NCBI GenBank assembly: GCA_049520515.1
Contig: JBEKPS010000001.1
Coordinates: forward strand, 496,001-560,000
DNA length: 64,000 nt
Source of the DNA: JAFAMS01 sp049520515
GTDB taxonomy: Bacteria > Vulcanimicrobiota > Vulcanimicrobiia > Vulcanimicrobiales > Vulcanimicrobiaceae
Direction: 5' to 3'
In this document: in pieces, positions 8,435 through 16,300 of the stretch
Layout: every line of letters begins with the position of its first letter
Position numbering within the stretch: position 1 is the first letter of the stretch
Position numbers and translations under genes: made by a program
Notes under the pieces: generated by a model
Database searches by the model: none
Seen by the model: the letters and a program-made list of their open reading frames with translations, nothing else
What the model was told of the DNA's origin: nothing

Positions 8435-8710
8435 TCAGTGGTAGTCAACGATCTCGACCTCAAACGCGTCGCTTTTCGTCCATACAAAGCAGACGCGGTA
8501 TTGCTGATTGATTCGGATACTGTGTTGACCTCGTCTATTGCCTTTGAGGGCTTCCAGCCCGAAGCCAACGCCGCGAAGATCGTTCAAGGATCTGGCTTGA
8601 TTCAGAAGGAGAAGTCGCCGAAGAGCGACGCGCTCGAACGCCTGGAAACGCGCCACCCTTTCTTGACTGAAGAGCCTTTCGGTGTCGCGGTCCGCAAAAG
8701 TGCGTATCAA
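8435..8710 (-). CDS. higB: HigB-type toxin, RelE/ParE superfamily ribosome-dependent RNase
   Basis: A 91-aa toxin: MIRTFADRDTERLF at the start, LNDLRGVGFGLEALKGNRRG in the middle and HSIRINQQYRVCFVW near the end are the HigB hallmarks. The family cleaves mRNA in the ribosomal A site. The gene precedes higA on the minus strand. The 5' flank runs into a dispersed repeat (8762-8786), so the promoter lies in or near that element. Confidence 0.93.
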   Translation of the reverse strand: MIRTFADRDTERLFSQERVARFQAFERVALRRLLLLNQARSLNDLRGVGFGLEALKGNRRGQHSIRINQQYRVCFVWTKSDAFEVEIVDYH

Positions 8711-8761
8711 GCCACTCGCATGATACTCCGTTGTCCGTACTACGTCAAGCGTATCATCCTC

Positions 8762-8786
8762 GTCATCCCGAGCGAAGTCGAGGGAC
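8762..8786 (+). repeat. dispersed structured repeat, copy 2 (short form)
   Basis: GTCATCCCGAGCGAAGTCGA followed by GGGAC is the minimal form of the element. It lies between higB and the end of the membrane sensor gene, whose stop codon (8789-8791) directly adjoins it. Confidence 0.8.
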
Positions 8787-8788
8787 AG

Positions 8789-10591
8789 CTAGAGCAGTTC
8801 GCGCGATCTTCGCAAGCGGTCGACGATCGCGTCGGGAAGGGCTTGCACCGAGCTGTCCAGGGCTGCGATCGCATCAAGAAGGCGAGGTGTCGCATTCTCG
8901 GGCGCGATGCCGAGTAAATCGAGAGCGATTCCGATGCCATGAGCAACCTCGGCAATTGCCGCCGACTCGTCGGGAGCGTAGGTTTCACCGGTGCGCTTCG
9001 GCCCGACAATCAGTGCGCCGACGAGACGATCGCGCGCGAGCATCGGATATGCGCGCTCGCCGCGAAGCGCCGTCTGAACGGTTTGCAGATCGACCGGCGC
9101 GCGCGAGGCGCGCAACGCAACGAGCGCGAGATCGTTTTCATCGACGTCGCCATACCGGCCGTTCCCATCGCGCAGCACGATGTCGGCGTATGTGCTGTCG
9201 GTATGTTCGCGCAGCTCGTGCTTTGTACGCTCGACAATTGCGACTGCGTCTGTCGTGAACGCGACCTCGCGGGCGAGCCGACGCAATGCGCGCTCGTCTT
9301 CGTGACGCTTCCGAAAGAACACGCCGTCAACGAACCGGTCCACCCAGATGTGAATGGGATGGATTGAGAGACCTAGCCCTAGCGCCAAAGCAGCGCTGAC
9401 CGCGAGGTTCGTCGCCCGGCTCGCGGTTTGCAACCAGCTGCCCAGCGCCCATTCCACCAGAGTGAATGTGCCCACGATGAGGAGTGAGATGATCGTGAAA
9501 ACCGCGGCACGGTTAAGCACAAACCCTACGTCCAAGAGACGGCGCCTGAGCAGAGCGTAAGTCAATCCGATCGGAACGAAAAATGTCGAAATATCGACGA
9601 GGATCGTGCCGAAGCGCGCGAACGTGCCGAATAAATGCGTAAGGACGAACACGGCGCCTGCGATGTAGTTGACCGAAAGCGCACCCGCGGCCCACCCAAG
9701 CCGCGCACGCTCGCTCGGAAGAGCGGCGCGAAGCGCAAGCGCTGCGCATCCAAGAGGCAGCATCGTATTCGCAAGTACGAACACTGTGGTTGACGCCGTA
9801 TTGGCAAACAACCACGTGTTAGAATCGATAACGCCGAACCACTCGCCGATGACCGCGACGAGGCTTGTGAGTCCCGCGAGTGCTGCAAAAGCATATGCAA
9901 TCCACGTCAGGATACGGCGTGGAGGCGAGATCGGTCGACCGAAGTGCAAGGCATAGGTCGCCAATAAAACTTGCCCCGCGGCAAAGATCGGCCCCGCTGC
10001 CGCGTACAAAATCACGTCGAGCTCGGGCCATGGAGAGACCCAAAAATTCAGCCCCGCCGCGATCGCGACGCTCCCGTTTTCGAGGATCAGCAAAGACGCT
10101 AAGATCAGCGCCTCCATGCTTTCCGGGCGCCGCCAGATGATGAGAGCAGCAACAAAGAGGCACCAGAATTCACCGATGATGCTGAGCATCTGGTCCCAGC
10201 CGTCGTTACGCCAGAACGTGTCCTTGGTTAGGGGCCATGGCGTCAAGGCAAAGGAAAGGCGAGCGTCGCCGCGCCGGATGGGGAGAACGATTTTCTGTCC
10301 GACCACCATTCCATCGCGATAGCGAAGACGCTGCGCTGGTGAGAGGTCTCTGATATCCAGTCTATCGCCTACGCGCGCGCCGGCCGCATCAGCCGGCGAT
10401 CCGGGCTGGATCGAAGCAACGCGGTCCACGAACGGAACACCCGACGGAACCCATCGCGCCCCAGAAGAGCCATACGTGCTGAACGTCATCCAGAGCGCAA
10501 TCGCAACGAGCAGCGTCGCGATGGCGCAGAGAGCAAAAAGAAACCCTTGTCGCCGCGAAACCGCGCGCGCAATGATGTGCTCTGCGCTCAT
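8789..10591 (-). CDS. PDZ / multi-TM / GAF-like sensory membrane protein without output domain
   Basis: A 600-aa protein. TM1 at about 17-37 is followed by a PDZ domain (VASIQPGSPADAAGARVGDR, about 56-115), then about eight TM helices (about 135-390) and a cytoplasmic GAF-like region (about 440-585; REHTDSTYADIVLRDGNGRY, then EEPLI-like beta strands and DESAAIAEVAHGIGIALDLL). This resembles PDZ-containing 7TM sensor kinases, but no histidine kinase, GGDEF or phosphatase domain follows. ATG at 10591 was chosen because a longer frame would overlap the CoA-transferase gene; the gap to that upstream gene is 19 nt. Partner and ligand are unknown. Confidence 0.75.
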   Translation of the reverse strand: MSAEHIIARAVSRRQGFLFALCAIATLLVAIALWMTFSTYGSSGARWVPSGVPFVDRVASIQPGSPADAAGARVGDRLDIRDLSPAQRLRYRDGMVVGQKIVLPIRRGDARLSFALTPWPLTKDTFWRNDGWDQMLSIIGEFWCLFVAALIIWRRPESMEALILASLLILENGSVAIAAGLNFWVSPWPELDVILYAAAGPIFAAGQVLLATYALHFGRPISPPRRILTWIAYAFAALAGLTSLVAVIGEWFGVIDSNTWLFANTASTTVFVLANTMLPLGCAALALRAALPSERARLGWAAGALSVNYIAGAVFVLTHLFGTFARFGTILVDISTFFVPIGLTYALLRRRLLDVGFVLNRAAVFTIISLLIVGTFTLVEWALGSWLQTASRATNLAVSAALALGLGLSIHPIHIWVDRFVDGVFFRKRHEDERALRRLAREVAFTTDAVAIVERTKHELREHTDSTYADIVLRDGNGRYGDVDENDLALVALRASRAPVDLQTVQTALRGERAYPMLARDRLVGALIVGPKRTGETYAPDESAAIAEVAHGIGIALDLLGIAPENATPRLLDAIAALDSSVQALPDAIVDRLRRSRELL

Positions 10592-10610
10592 GCCGGCAAT
10601 TTGACGAGCG

Positions 10611-11759
10611 TTACGCGAAGCCAAGCTCTTTGAGGATTTCGTCGGTGTGCTCGCCGAGCTGCGGTGGTTGACTGCGCAGGCCGAGCTTGTGATCGGAAAA
10701 TTCAAGCGGAATGCCCGGAAGCTTCGTCATCGTGCCGGTGACGAGCTCGGTGCGCTCCAGCCACCCGTTCGCGTTCAGCTGCTCATCCTCGAATAAGTCG
10801 CCGGGTTTCGCGACCGGTGAGAATGGAATGGATTCGCGCTCGAAGATCTTCGCCAATTCTTCGAAGCTGTGCTTGCGCACGATCTCGGCGACAATCGGAA
10901 GCAACGTGTCCTTTGCGGCAACGCGCTTGTTGTTGTCGCTGAATTCCTCGACCTCGAGCAAATCCTCGCGACCGAGGCAGCGGCAAAAACGCTCCCAGTG
11001 CGCGTTCGATGTGACGCCGATGAAGATCGGTTTGCCATTCGAGGTCGGGAACGTCTCGTACACGCCCCACGCTGCAAAGCGCATCGACATCGGCGGAGGC
11101 GGAACGCCAAGTACCGCTTCGGCTGCCATATGCTGGGCGACGAGAAACGCAGAGCTCTCGAAGAGCGAGGCTGTAATGCGCGCGCCTTTGCCGGTGCGTT
11201 CGCGCTCGCGAAGCGCGGCGAGAATGCCGACGACGCCGAAGACGCCGCCCATGATATCGACGACCGAGGAGCCGGCGCGCAGCGGACGATCGGGAAGTCC
11301 CGTCATATACGCGAGCCCTGTCATGTACTGCACGACCTCATCGAGCGCGGGGCGTTTCTCGTACGGTCCGTGCAAGAAGCCCTTGAGCGCGCAGTAGATG
11401 ATTTTCGGGTTCATCTTCTCGACCGCATCCGCACCGTAACCCAGGCGATCGAGCGTGCCCGGTCCGTAATTTTCGATGAGCACATCGGAGCGCTCGATCA
11501 ATTTGCGGACGATCTCTTTTCCGCGTTCGGTCTTCAAATCGACGAGCAGACTGCGCTTGCTGCGATTGAAGCTTGGGAAGAATCCGGATGCAAAACCGCC
11601 GAGCCGTCGCGTCGCGTCACCGCCCGGCGCCGCTTCAACTTTGATGACGTCAGCGCCGAGCTCAGCGAGTACAAACCCGCACGACGGCCCCATAATCGTG
11701 TGGCAAAACTCGACAACGCGCAGGTCGCTAAGTGGAAGGTTGCCGTTCTCAGTCGGCAT
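10611..11759 (-). CDS. CaiB/BaiF family CoA-transferase
   Basis: A 382-aa class III CoA-transferase. It opens LSDLRVVEFCHTIMGPSCGF, has ELGADVIKVEAAPGGD, FNRSKRSLLVDLK, SDVLIENYGPGTLDRLG and VVDIMGGVFG. Asp168 falls at the place of the catalytic Asp169 of formyl-CoA transferase. The family moves CoA between carboxylates through an aspartyl-acyl intermediate; the substrates are not predictable here. It probably forms a two-gene transcript with the PDZ/TM protein downstream. Confidence 0.92.
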   Translation of the reverse strand: MPTENGNLPLSDLRVVEFCHTIMGPSCGFVLAELGADVIKVEAAPGGDATRRLGGFASGFFPSFNRSKRSLLVDLKTERGKEIVRKLIERSDVLIENYGPGTLDRLGYGADAVEKMNPKIIYCALKGFLHGPYEKRPALDEVVQYMTGLAYMTGLPDRPLRAGSSVVDIMGGVFGVVGILAALRERERTGKGARITASLFESSAFLVAQHMAAEAVLGVPPPPMSMRFAAWGVYETFPTSNGKPIFIGVTSNAHWERFCRCLGREDLLEVEEFSDNNKRVAAKDTLLPIVAEIVRKHSFEELAKIFERESIPFSPVAKPGDLFEDEQLNANGWLERTELVTGTMTKLPGIPLEFSDHKLGLRSQPPQLGEHTDEILKELGFA

Positions 11760-11849
11760 TCTAGCGCGACCGAATGGTGAACAAGCCGAAACGGCCCGTG
11801 CTGTGGCGGCTCGGCCCGGAAATCTGCTCGCTGAGAAACAATCTCGCTA

Positions 11850-11873
11850 TCCCTCGACTTCGCTCGGGATGAC
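11850..11873 (-). repeat. dispersed structured repeat, copy 3 (short form)
   Basis: TCCCTCGACTTCGCTCGGGA followed by TGAC lies between the start of the CoA-transferase gene and the end of holB. It is the exact reverse complement of copy 2 over 24 bases. Confidence 0.8.
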
Positions 11874-11891
11874 AACGGGGGCGCAGATCTC

Positions 11892-12893
11892 CTAACGGGA
11901 GCATGCGGCGAGGGCCATGCGGACGGATTCCGCGACAAGGTGTGGCGTGACGTTGGTGCGAGCAATGCGCTCGGCGTCTTCGATCGCGGTGAGCGCGCGG
12001 ACGAGATCGTGCACCTCGACGGCCGGCAGCTTCGCGATCCCACGAGCTTCATCGGACGCAAGCGGCGCGATCTCTTTGCCGGCAACGCGCGAGACGAGCC
12101 AATCGCGCGTCAGCGTCTTGATCGTCTCGAGCCCTTCCTCGAGTGATTCCCGCACCGCCCAGGGGCCGTCGTCGACGCTTCCGCCTTGCACGACGCCGTA
12201 GAACCACGCAATCGCGGCATCGCGTACTTCCCGCGACTCACCCTCGAGCGCAGCCAGCGCACGATCAACGCTGCCTTGCGAAAGCAGCGCCGCACGCGCG
12301 ATCTCTTTGGGATCGGTGTGCCCGAGCTTGCGCAAGATCTCTTCGACTTGCGCGCGCGACAGCAGCGGAAACCGCACCTCGATCAGCCGCGAGCGAATCG
12401 TGTCGAGCAGCTTCCCGGGTGCATCGCTCGTCAACAGCAAGAGTACGCGCGAAGGCGGATCTTCGAAGAAGGCCAGCAATGCGTTGGCAGCTTCGCGCGT
12501 GAAGTCGACATCTTCGAATATGAAGATGCGCCAACCGTCTTCGTAGGAGTGCAGCGAAAATTGCCGCACCAGATCGCGCGCCGTCGTTTCTTCGGATTCG
12601 TGGAAACCTTGCTCGACGTCGCGTTCGCCGATCTTCAGTTGTCCGCGGGTCGAGAACAAATCGGGATGCGTCCCCGACTGCACCATCTTGCAGCCACTGC
12701 AGCGCCCGCAGTAACCGAGCAGCGTCGATTTTGGCGTGACGCACAGCAGCGACTGCGCGAGCCGTTGTGCGAACGTGCGCTTCCCGACGCCGTCTGGTCC
12801 GGTAAACAAGTAACCGTGCGCAAGCCGCTCGCGCGTATACGCGGAGAAAAAGCGCGTCGGGCCATCGGCTCCGACGACATCGAATTCGCTCAC
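11892..12893 (-). CDS. holB: DNA polymerase III subunit delta prime (clamp loader)
   Basis: A 333-aa AAA+ clamp-loader subunit. It shows LAHGYLFTGPDGVGKRTFAQ (P-loop), the zinc module with YCGRCSGCKM plus an upstream Cys, SGTHPDLF, IFEDVDFTREAANALLAFFE (DEAx-type Walker B region with the invariant ANALLK-like helix) and SRLIEVRFPLL (SRC-like motif, with L in place of C). The Walker B and sensor changes fit delta prime rather than tau/gamma. GTG at 12893 overlaps the tmk stop (GTGA), the common tmk-holB arrangement. Confidence 0.92.
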   Translation of the reverse strand: MSEFDVVGADGPTRFFSAYTRERLAHGYLFTGPDGVGKRTFAQRLAQSLLCVTPKSTLLGYCGRCSGCKMVQSGTHPDLFSTRGQLKIGERDVEQGFHESEETTARDLVRQFSLHSYEDGWRIFIFEDVDFTREAANALLAFFEDPPSRVLLLLTSDAPGKLLDTIRSRLIEVRFPLLSRAQVEEILRKLGHTDPKEIARAALLSQGSVDRALAALEGESREVRDAAIAWFYGVVQGGSVDDGPWAVRESLEEGLETIKTLTRDWLVSRVAGKEIAPLASDEARGIAKLPAVEVHDLVRALTAIEDAERIARTNVTPHLVAESVRMALAACSR

Positions 12894-13534
12894 GAAGCGG
12901 TCGTTCGAAGTCCTATGCGCGCGTGATCGATTGCGGCGAGGATCGCATGCACGCTCGCGTCCACGGACTGCTCGACGTCAACGACGACAAAGCGCCGGCT
13001 CCACCGATTCGCCATATCCAGATACCCTGCGCGGACGGCACGGTGAAAATCGAGGGATTCACGCTCCATGCGATCGACGGCGTGCCCACCGCTCGCGGCA
13101 CGCGCGGCGACGCGCTTCAACGAGACTTCAGGTGGAAGGTCGAGGATAAAGGTAAGGTCCGGCGTCAATCCGGAGGTCGCGGCCAGGCAAACCTGCAGCA
13201 GCTCCTCGACATCCATGCCACGCCCGTATCCCTGGTAGGCGATCGTCGAATCATAGAACCGATCGCACAAGACCGTCTGGCCGGCGCGTAACGCCGGACG
13301 TATGACGTCGGTGCAGAGCTGCGAACGCGACGAGCACAGCAGCATCACCTCCGCCATCGGGCCGATTTTCTGGGCCGGATCGAGGAAGATTTTCCGCACC
13401 TCGTCGCCGAGTGGCGTTCCTCCTGGCTCCCGCGTTTGCAGGACGTCCTCGCCACGCTCGCGGAGTTCGCTTTCAACGCGTTGCATCAGGGTGGACTTGC
13501 CGGATCCCTCGATGCCCTCGAAGGTGATGAACAT
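12890..13534 (-). CDS. tmk: thymidylate kinase
   Basis: A 214-aa dTMP kinase making dTDP for DNA synthesis. Landmarks: MFITFEGIEGSGKST (P-loop), TREPGGTPLGDEVR, VLCDRFYDSTIAYQG (DRx catalytic motif) and a LID region RVAARAASGGHAVDRME. I chose ATG at 13534, with CAGGG upstream, because the family starts exactly at MFITFEG; the frame also offers TTG at 13555. It is coupled to holB by a 4-nt overlap. Confidence 0.95.
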   Translation of the reverse strand: MFITFEGIEGSGKSTLMQRVESELRERGEDVLQTREPGGTPLGDEVRKIFLDPAQKIGPMAEVMLLCSSRSQLCTDVIRPALRAGQTVLCDRFYDSTIAYQGYGRGMDVEELLQVCLAATSGLTPDLTFILDLPPEVSLKRVAARAASGGHAVDRMERESLDFHRAVRAGYLDMANRWSRRFVVVDVEQSVDASVHAILAAIDHARIGLRTTAS

Positions 13535-13615
13535 CGCACCCTGCTTCGCGCTCAAGGTCTAGGCCCCGCCTAGCAGCAATAGTCAGGACACCGAGCAATC
13601 GGGAGAGGTGAGGAC

Positions 13616-14293
13616 GTGCTTTACGAACTTGCCAAAATTTTTGGTGGGAGTAAGGGTCCGGAACGGCGCGGGCACAATCGCAAAACGGTTACGTACCCCG
13701 TGCGCTGGAGCAAAGATGAGAACACGGTCGTCGATGGCGTAGGCCAGGAGATTTCAGCGACCGGTGCTTTGATCGTTCTCAAAGACAAGCCCCCGGGCAA
13801 CGAATTCACCGTACAAATGAAGATCAACGAGCGGATGATGACCATTCGCTTGCAAGTCGTCCGTCACGATGCGGTCCAAAACGGCGGCACGACGTGGCAT
13901 CGCTTCGCGACGAAGTTCGCGGGCATCTCGGCCGATGACTGGGATGCCATCGTGCGCTTCTGCAATGATGCGCCCGAGCCGGCCAATCGCGGTGCCGACG
14001 AGCTCAAGGCCGTCCAGAGCAAGAACGATGACGCGTTCCGCCTCTTACCGCTCGCGATTCAACAGCAAATCGTCAACTCGCTCGTTCAAATGAATCACAT
14101 GACAAGGCCGGGCGAAGGCCAAGCGCCGCTCCTGCGCATGACGTATTCGGGCGTCGTCAGACGCGGCTCACAAGAAATTCACCGTTGCCACGTGCACAGC
14201 CGTATCGACGTCGAAGGCGAGATCCGCCAGTACGACACGACGTTCTTAATCGACGGAACGGGTAAGGTCGAAGTTCAAGGCGCCAAGCACTAG
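13616..14293 (+). CDS. PilZ domain protein (probable c-di-GMP receptor)
   Basis: A 225-aa cytosolic protein. The PilZ domain spans about 15-120: RRGHNRKTVTYPVRW carries the RxxxR motif and GQEISATGALIVL the (D/N)xSxxG motif that together bind cyclic di-GMP (here ISATG, with E-I-S-A in place of D-x-S-x). The last 100 residues carry a helix rich in Gln/Asn/Met (LLPLAIQQQIVNSLVQMNHM) and a beta-rich tail, a second domain I cannot name. GTG at 13616 follows GGGAGAGG. It converges on the Ycf45-like gene with stop codons 3 nt apart. Confidence 0.85.
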   Translation: MLYELAKIFGGSKGPERRGHNRKTVTYPVRWSKDENTVVDGVGQEISATGALIVLKDKPPGNEFTVQMKINERMMTIRLQVVRHDAVQNGGTTWHRFATKFAGISADDWDAIVRFCNDAPEPANRGADELKAVQSKNDDAFRLLPLAIQQQIVNSLVQMNHMTRPGEGQAPLLRMTYSGVVRRGSQEIHRCHVHSRIDVEGEIRQYDTTFLIDGTGKVEVQGAKH

Positions 14294-14305
14294 GCGCTAG
14301 CCTAG
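14290..14305. terminator. short hairpin between convergent stops
   Basis: CTAGGC, loop GCTA, GCCTAG forms a 6-bp stem that includes both stop codons of the convergent PilZ and R3H/SpoIIIAA-like genes. There is no T-tract on either side, so termination activity is only a possibility. Confidence 0.25.
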
Positions 14306-15850
14306 GGAGTCGGCTGCCCTGTAGATCTGCACGCGGCGATTCGGCTCGAGACCGGTGCTGCGTGATTGCAGACGATGACGTTCGGCCATTTGATGCTGCA
14401 TGCGCCGAATGTACGACGTTTGCGGCGTTAGCTCGATCGCTTTGTTCTCGAGCAGCACCTGATAGATCGCTTCCTCAGCCTCGCGTAGCGCGAGCTCTTC
14501 GGAGTCGATCGACGGCAGGTCGAAGATGTCTTTGAGCGCGTGCTGGATTTGCGTCGTCGTATTCGTCTTGATCGTGTAGATCGGAATATTCTCGGACGCA
14601 ATCGTCTTGAGCTTCGCCGACTCTTTTCGCTCGAGCGTTTTGAGCGTCAGCACGACGTCTGCATCGTCCCACTTGCGGGCGATCGAGGCGCCGACGCGCA
14701 GATTCAAAACCGCGCGCTCGATTTTGTTGCGCGAGACGCCGTACGGGAAGATCATCAGCGGCTTCTCTTGCTCCGCGGCAGCCTCGGCCTCGACTTCATC
14801 GATCCGTGCGGAAGGCGGCGGCAACACCTGCGTGTCGGCTTGCTGCACGACGGTGACGTTGCCGGCCGGTCCGCGCTCGCGGATCTCGGGCTGCGGCTGG
14901 TAACCGCGCAACAGCGCGTCGACGACTTCGGCGACATTCCGATGGATCGCGAGTCGTCCGCGATCGACGATTTCGATCAGCACGTCGAACGTCGGCGGGG
15001 CCTTGCGTTCGAGCACGCTCTTGCGCGTGCCGCGACGACGCGCTTCCTCGTCGGATAGCGTGACGGCTTGAATGCCGCCGAGCAGATCGGAGAGCGTCGG
15101 ATTCTTGAGGATATTGGCGAGCGTCTGGCCGTGCGCAGTACCGATCAGCTGCACGCCGCGTTCGGCGATCGTGCGAGCGGCGACCGCTTCGGCTTCGGTT
15201 CCGATTTCGTCGATGACGATGACCTGCGGCATGTGGTTTTCGACCGCTTCGATCATGACGTTGTGCTGCAGCGACGGATCGGCAACCGGCATGCGCCGCG
15301 CGTGACCGATTCCCGGATGCGGAACGTCGCCGTCACCGGCAATTTCATTCGAGGTATCGACTACGACGACGCGCTTGCCATCTTCGCTGAGGATGCGCGC
15401 GCATTCGCGCAGCATCGTCGTCTTGCCGACGCCTGGACGTCCAAGCAAACAAATCGATTTTCCGCTGCGCACAACGTCGAGAATGATGTCGACCGTGCCG
15501 TAAATCGCGCGACCGACGCGACAAGAAAGACCGATAATCTTTCCCGTGCGATTGCGGATCGCGGAGATGCGATGCAGCGTCCGCTCGATGCCGGCGCGAT
15601 TGTCGGCGCCGAACGGCGAGAGCCGCGACGACACGTGCGCGATCTCTTCGTGCGTAACGAGCGTGTCGGCTAAGAACACGAACCCGTTCTCGAAGCGCGC
15701 TTCGGGCGGCCGGCCGAGATCGAGCACTACCTCGATGATCTCGTTCACGTTCGGCAGGCGGATGAGTGCCTGGCGGATCGGTAGTGGGAAAATGTCTAGG
15801 AGCTGCGTGAGCTCCCAAGACGGCGAAAAGGCTTCGGCGTTAAGTGCCAA
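14297..15850 (-). CDS. R3H / SpoIIIAA-like AAA ATPase (Ycf45 family)
   Basis: A 517-aa protein. The ATPase core (about 20-310) has ICLLGRPGVGKTTMLRECA (P-loop 137-144), VVVVDTSNEIAGDGDVPHPG, QVIVIDEIGTEAEA (Walker B about 210-218) and AERGVQLIGTAHGQTL, as in SpoIIIAA and chloroplast/cyanobacterial Ycf45. The C-terminal third (about 370-500) has FPYGVSRNKIERAVLNLRV and matches the nucleic-acid-binding end of this family, with an R3H-like segment. Its precise role is unknown; homologues are common in non-sporulating cyanobacteria-like lineages. TTG at 15850 is the only start that covers the conserved N-terminus. Confidence 0.9.
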   Translation of the reverse strand: MALNAEAFSPSWELTQLLDIFPLPIRQALIRLPNVNEIIEVVLDLGRPPEARFENGFVFLADTLVTHEEIAHVSSRLSPFGADNRAGIERTLHRISAIRNRTGKIIGLSCRVGRAIYGTVDIILDVVRSGKSICLLGRPGVGKTTMLRECARILSEDGKRVVVVDTSNEIAGDGDVPHPGIGHARRMPVADPSLQHNVMIEAVENHMPQVIVIDEIGTEAEAVAARTIAERGVQLIGTAHGQTLANILKNPTLSDLLGGIQAVTLSDEEARRRGTRKSVLERKAPPTFDVLIEIVDRGRLAIHRNVAEVVDALLRGYQPQPEIRERGPAGNVTVVQQADTQVLPPPSARIDEVEAEAAAEQEKPLMIFPYGVSRNKIERAVLNLRVGASIARKWDDADVVLTLKTLERKESAKLKTIASENIPIYTIKTNTTTQIQHALKDIFDLPSIDSEELALREAEEAIYQVLLENKAIELTPQTSYIRRMQHQMAERHRLQSRSTGLEPNRRVQIYRAADSLG

Positions 15851-16122
15851 CTAGCGCTGTCCTCACAAGGGCCGGCTCGGTCTGAGACCTCACGTTATCG
15901 TTCGTTTCAAAGTACTAGGGAGTGGACCCTGCCGTCGGACGACTACCATATGTAGTATTTGGCCCCCTGATCTCAGTTCGTCCAGAGAAGCCCCTCACTT
16001 AACCTTACCCAAAAAGCGCCAGCCCGGTTCCGAGCCTTTATGACTCCTTAACGAGAGCCGGTCTCAGTTTGTCATCCCGAGCCGGCCGCCACTTTGGCCG
16101 AAAGCGGCGGTAGATATAACCG
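15851..16122. other. 272-bp intergenic region with no recognised element
   Basis: This gap holds the promoter region of the Ycf45-like gene and the leader of the small ORF at 16123. It contains GTTTGTCATCCCGAGCC at about 16069-16085, half of the dispersed repeat, and a hairpin at 16086-16110. I see no tRNA or known riboswitch. Confidence 0.4.
16086..16110. other. hairpin upstream of small membrane ORF
   Basis: CCGCCACTT, loop TGGCCGA, AAGCGGCGG: a 9-bp stem with one A-C mismatch, ending 12 nt before the ATG of the 53-aa ORF. It follows directly on a partial copy of the dispersed repeat (GTCATCCCGAG). It might mask the ribosome-binding region; this is inference. Confidence 0.35.
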
Positions 16123-16284
16123 ATGTCAGCTGCTGGCTACATTACAAGCGTCGCGATCTTAGTGTTGCTCGCCGCCCTTCCCGTAGGGATGTTCATCCAC
16201 AAGGCTTGGACCGACGCTAGTTTTCGCTTTGGCATTGGCGAGTTTGTCGCATGGCTCGGTGAGTTGTTTCGCCGGAATCCGTAG
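16123..16284 (+). CDS. small single-pass membrane protein
   Basis: ATG to TAG encodes 53 aa: a hydrophobic helix (GYITSVAILVLLAALPVGMF) followed by a charged/aromatic amphipathic tail ending ELFRRNP. The composition is that of a real small membrane protein rather than noise. No strong Shine-Dalgarno is seen; a hairpin ends just upstream. It is convergent with the MBL-cupin gene, 16 nt away. No family recognised. Confidence 0.45.
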   Translation: MSAAGYITSVAILVLLAALPVGMFIHKAWTDASFRFGIGEFVAWLGELFRRNP

Positions 16285-16300
16285 CTATAACAGCAGAAGA

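Noticed and set aside
10591..10705. Longer N-terminus of the PDZ/TM protein starting at 10705
   Set aside because: The extra 38 residues are low-complexity and overlap the upstream CoA-transferase gene by about 95 nt; the hydrophobic start fits 10591.
14290..14305. Hairpin between convergent genes as a definite bidirectional terminator
   Set aside because: Only 6 bp and no T-tract; kept as a low-confidence feature, not as a finding.
15851..16122. Possible riboswitch or structured RNA in the 272-bp gap
   Set aside because: I compared both strands with the c-di-GMP, cobalamin, SAM and 6S-type patterns that I remember and found no conserved core.
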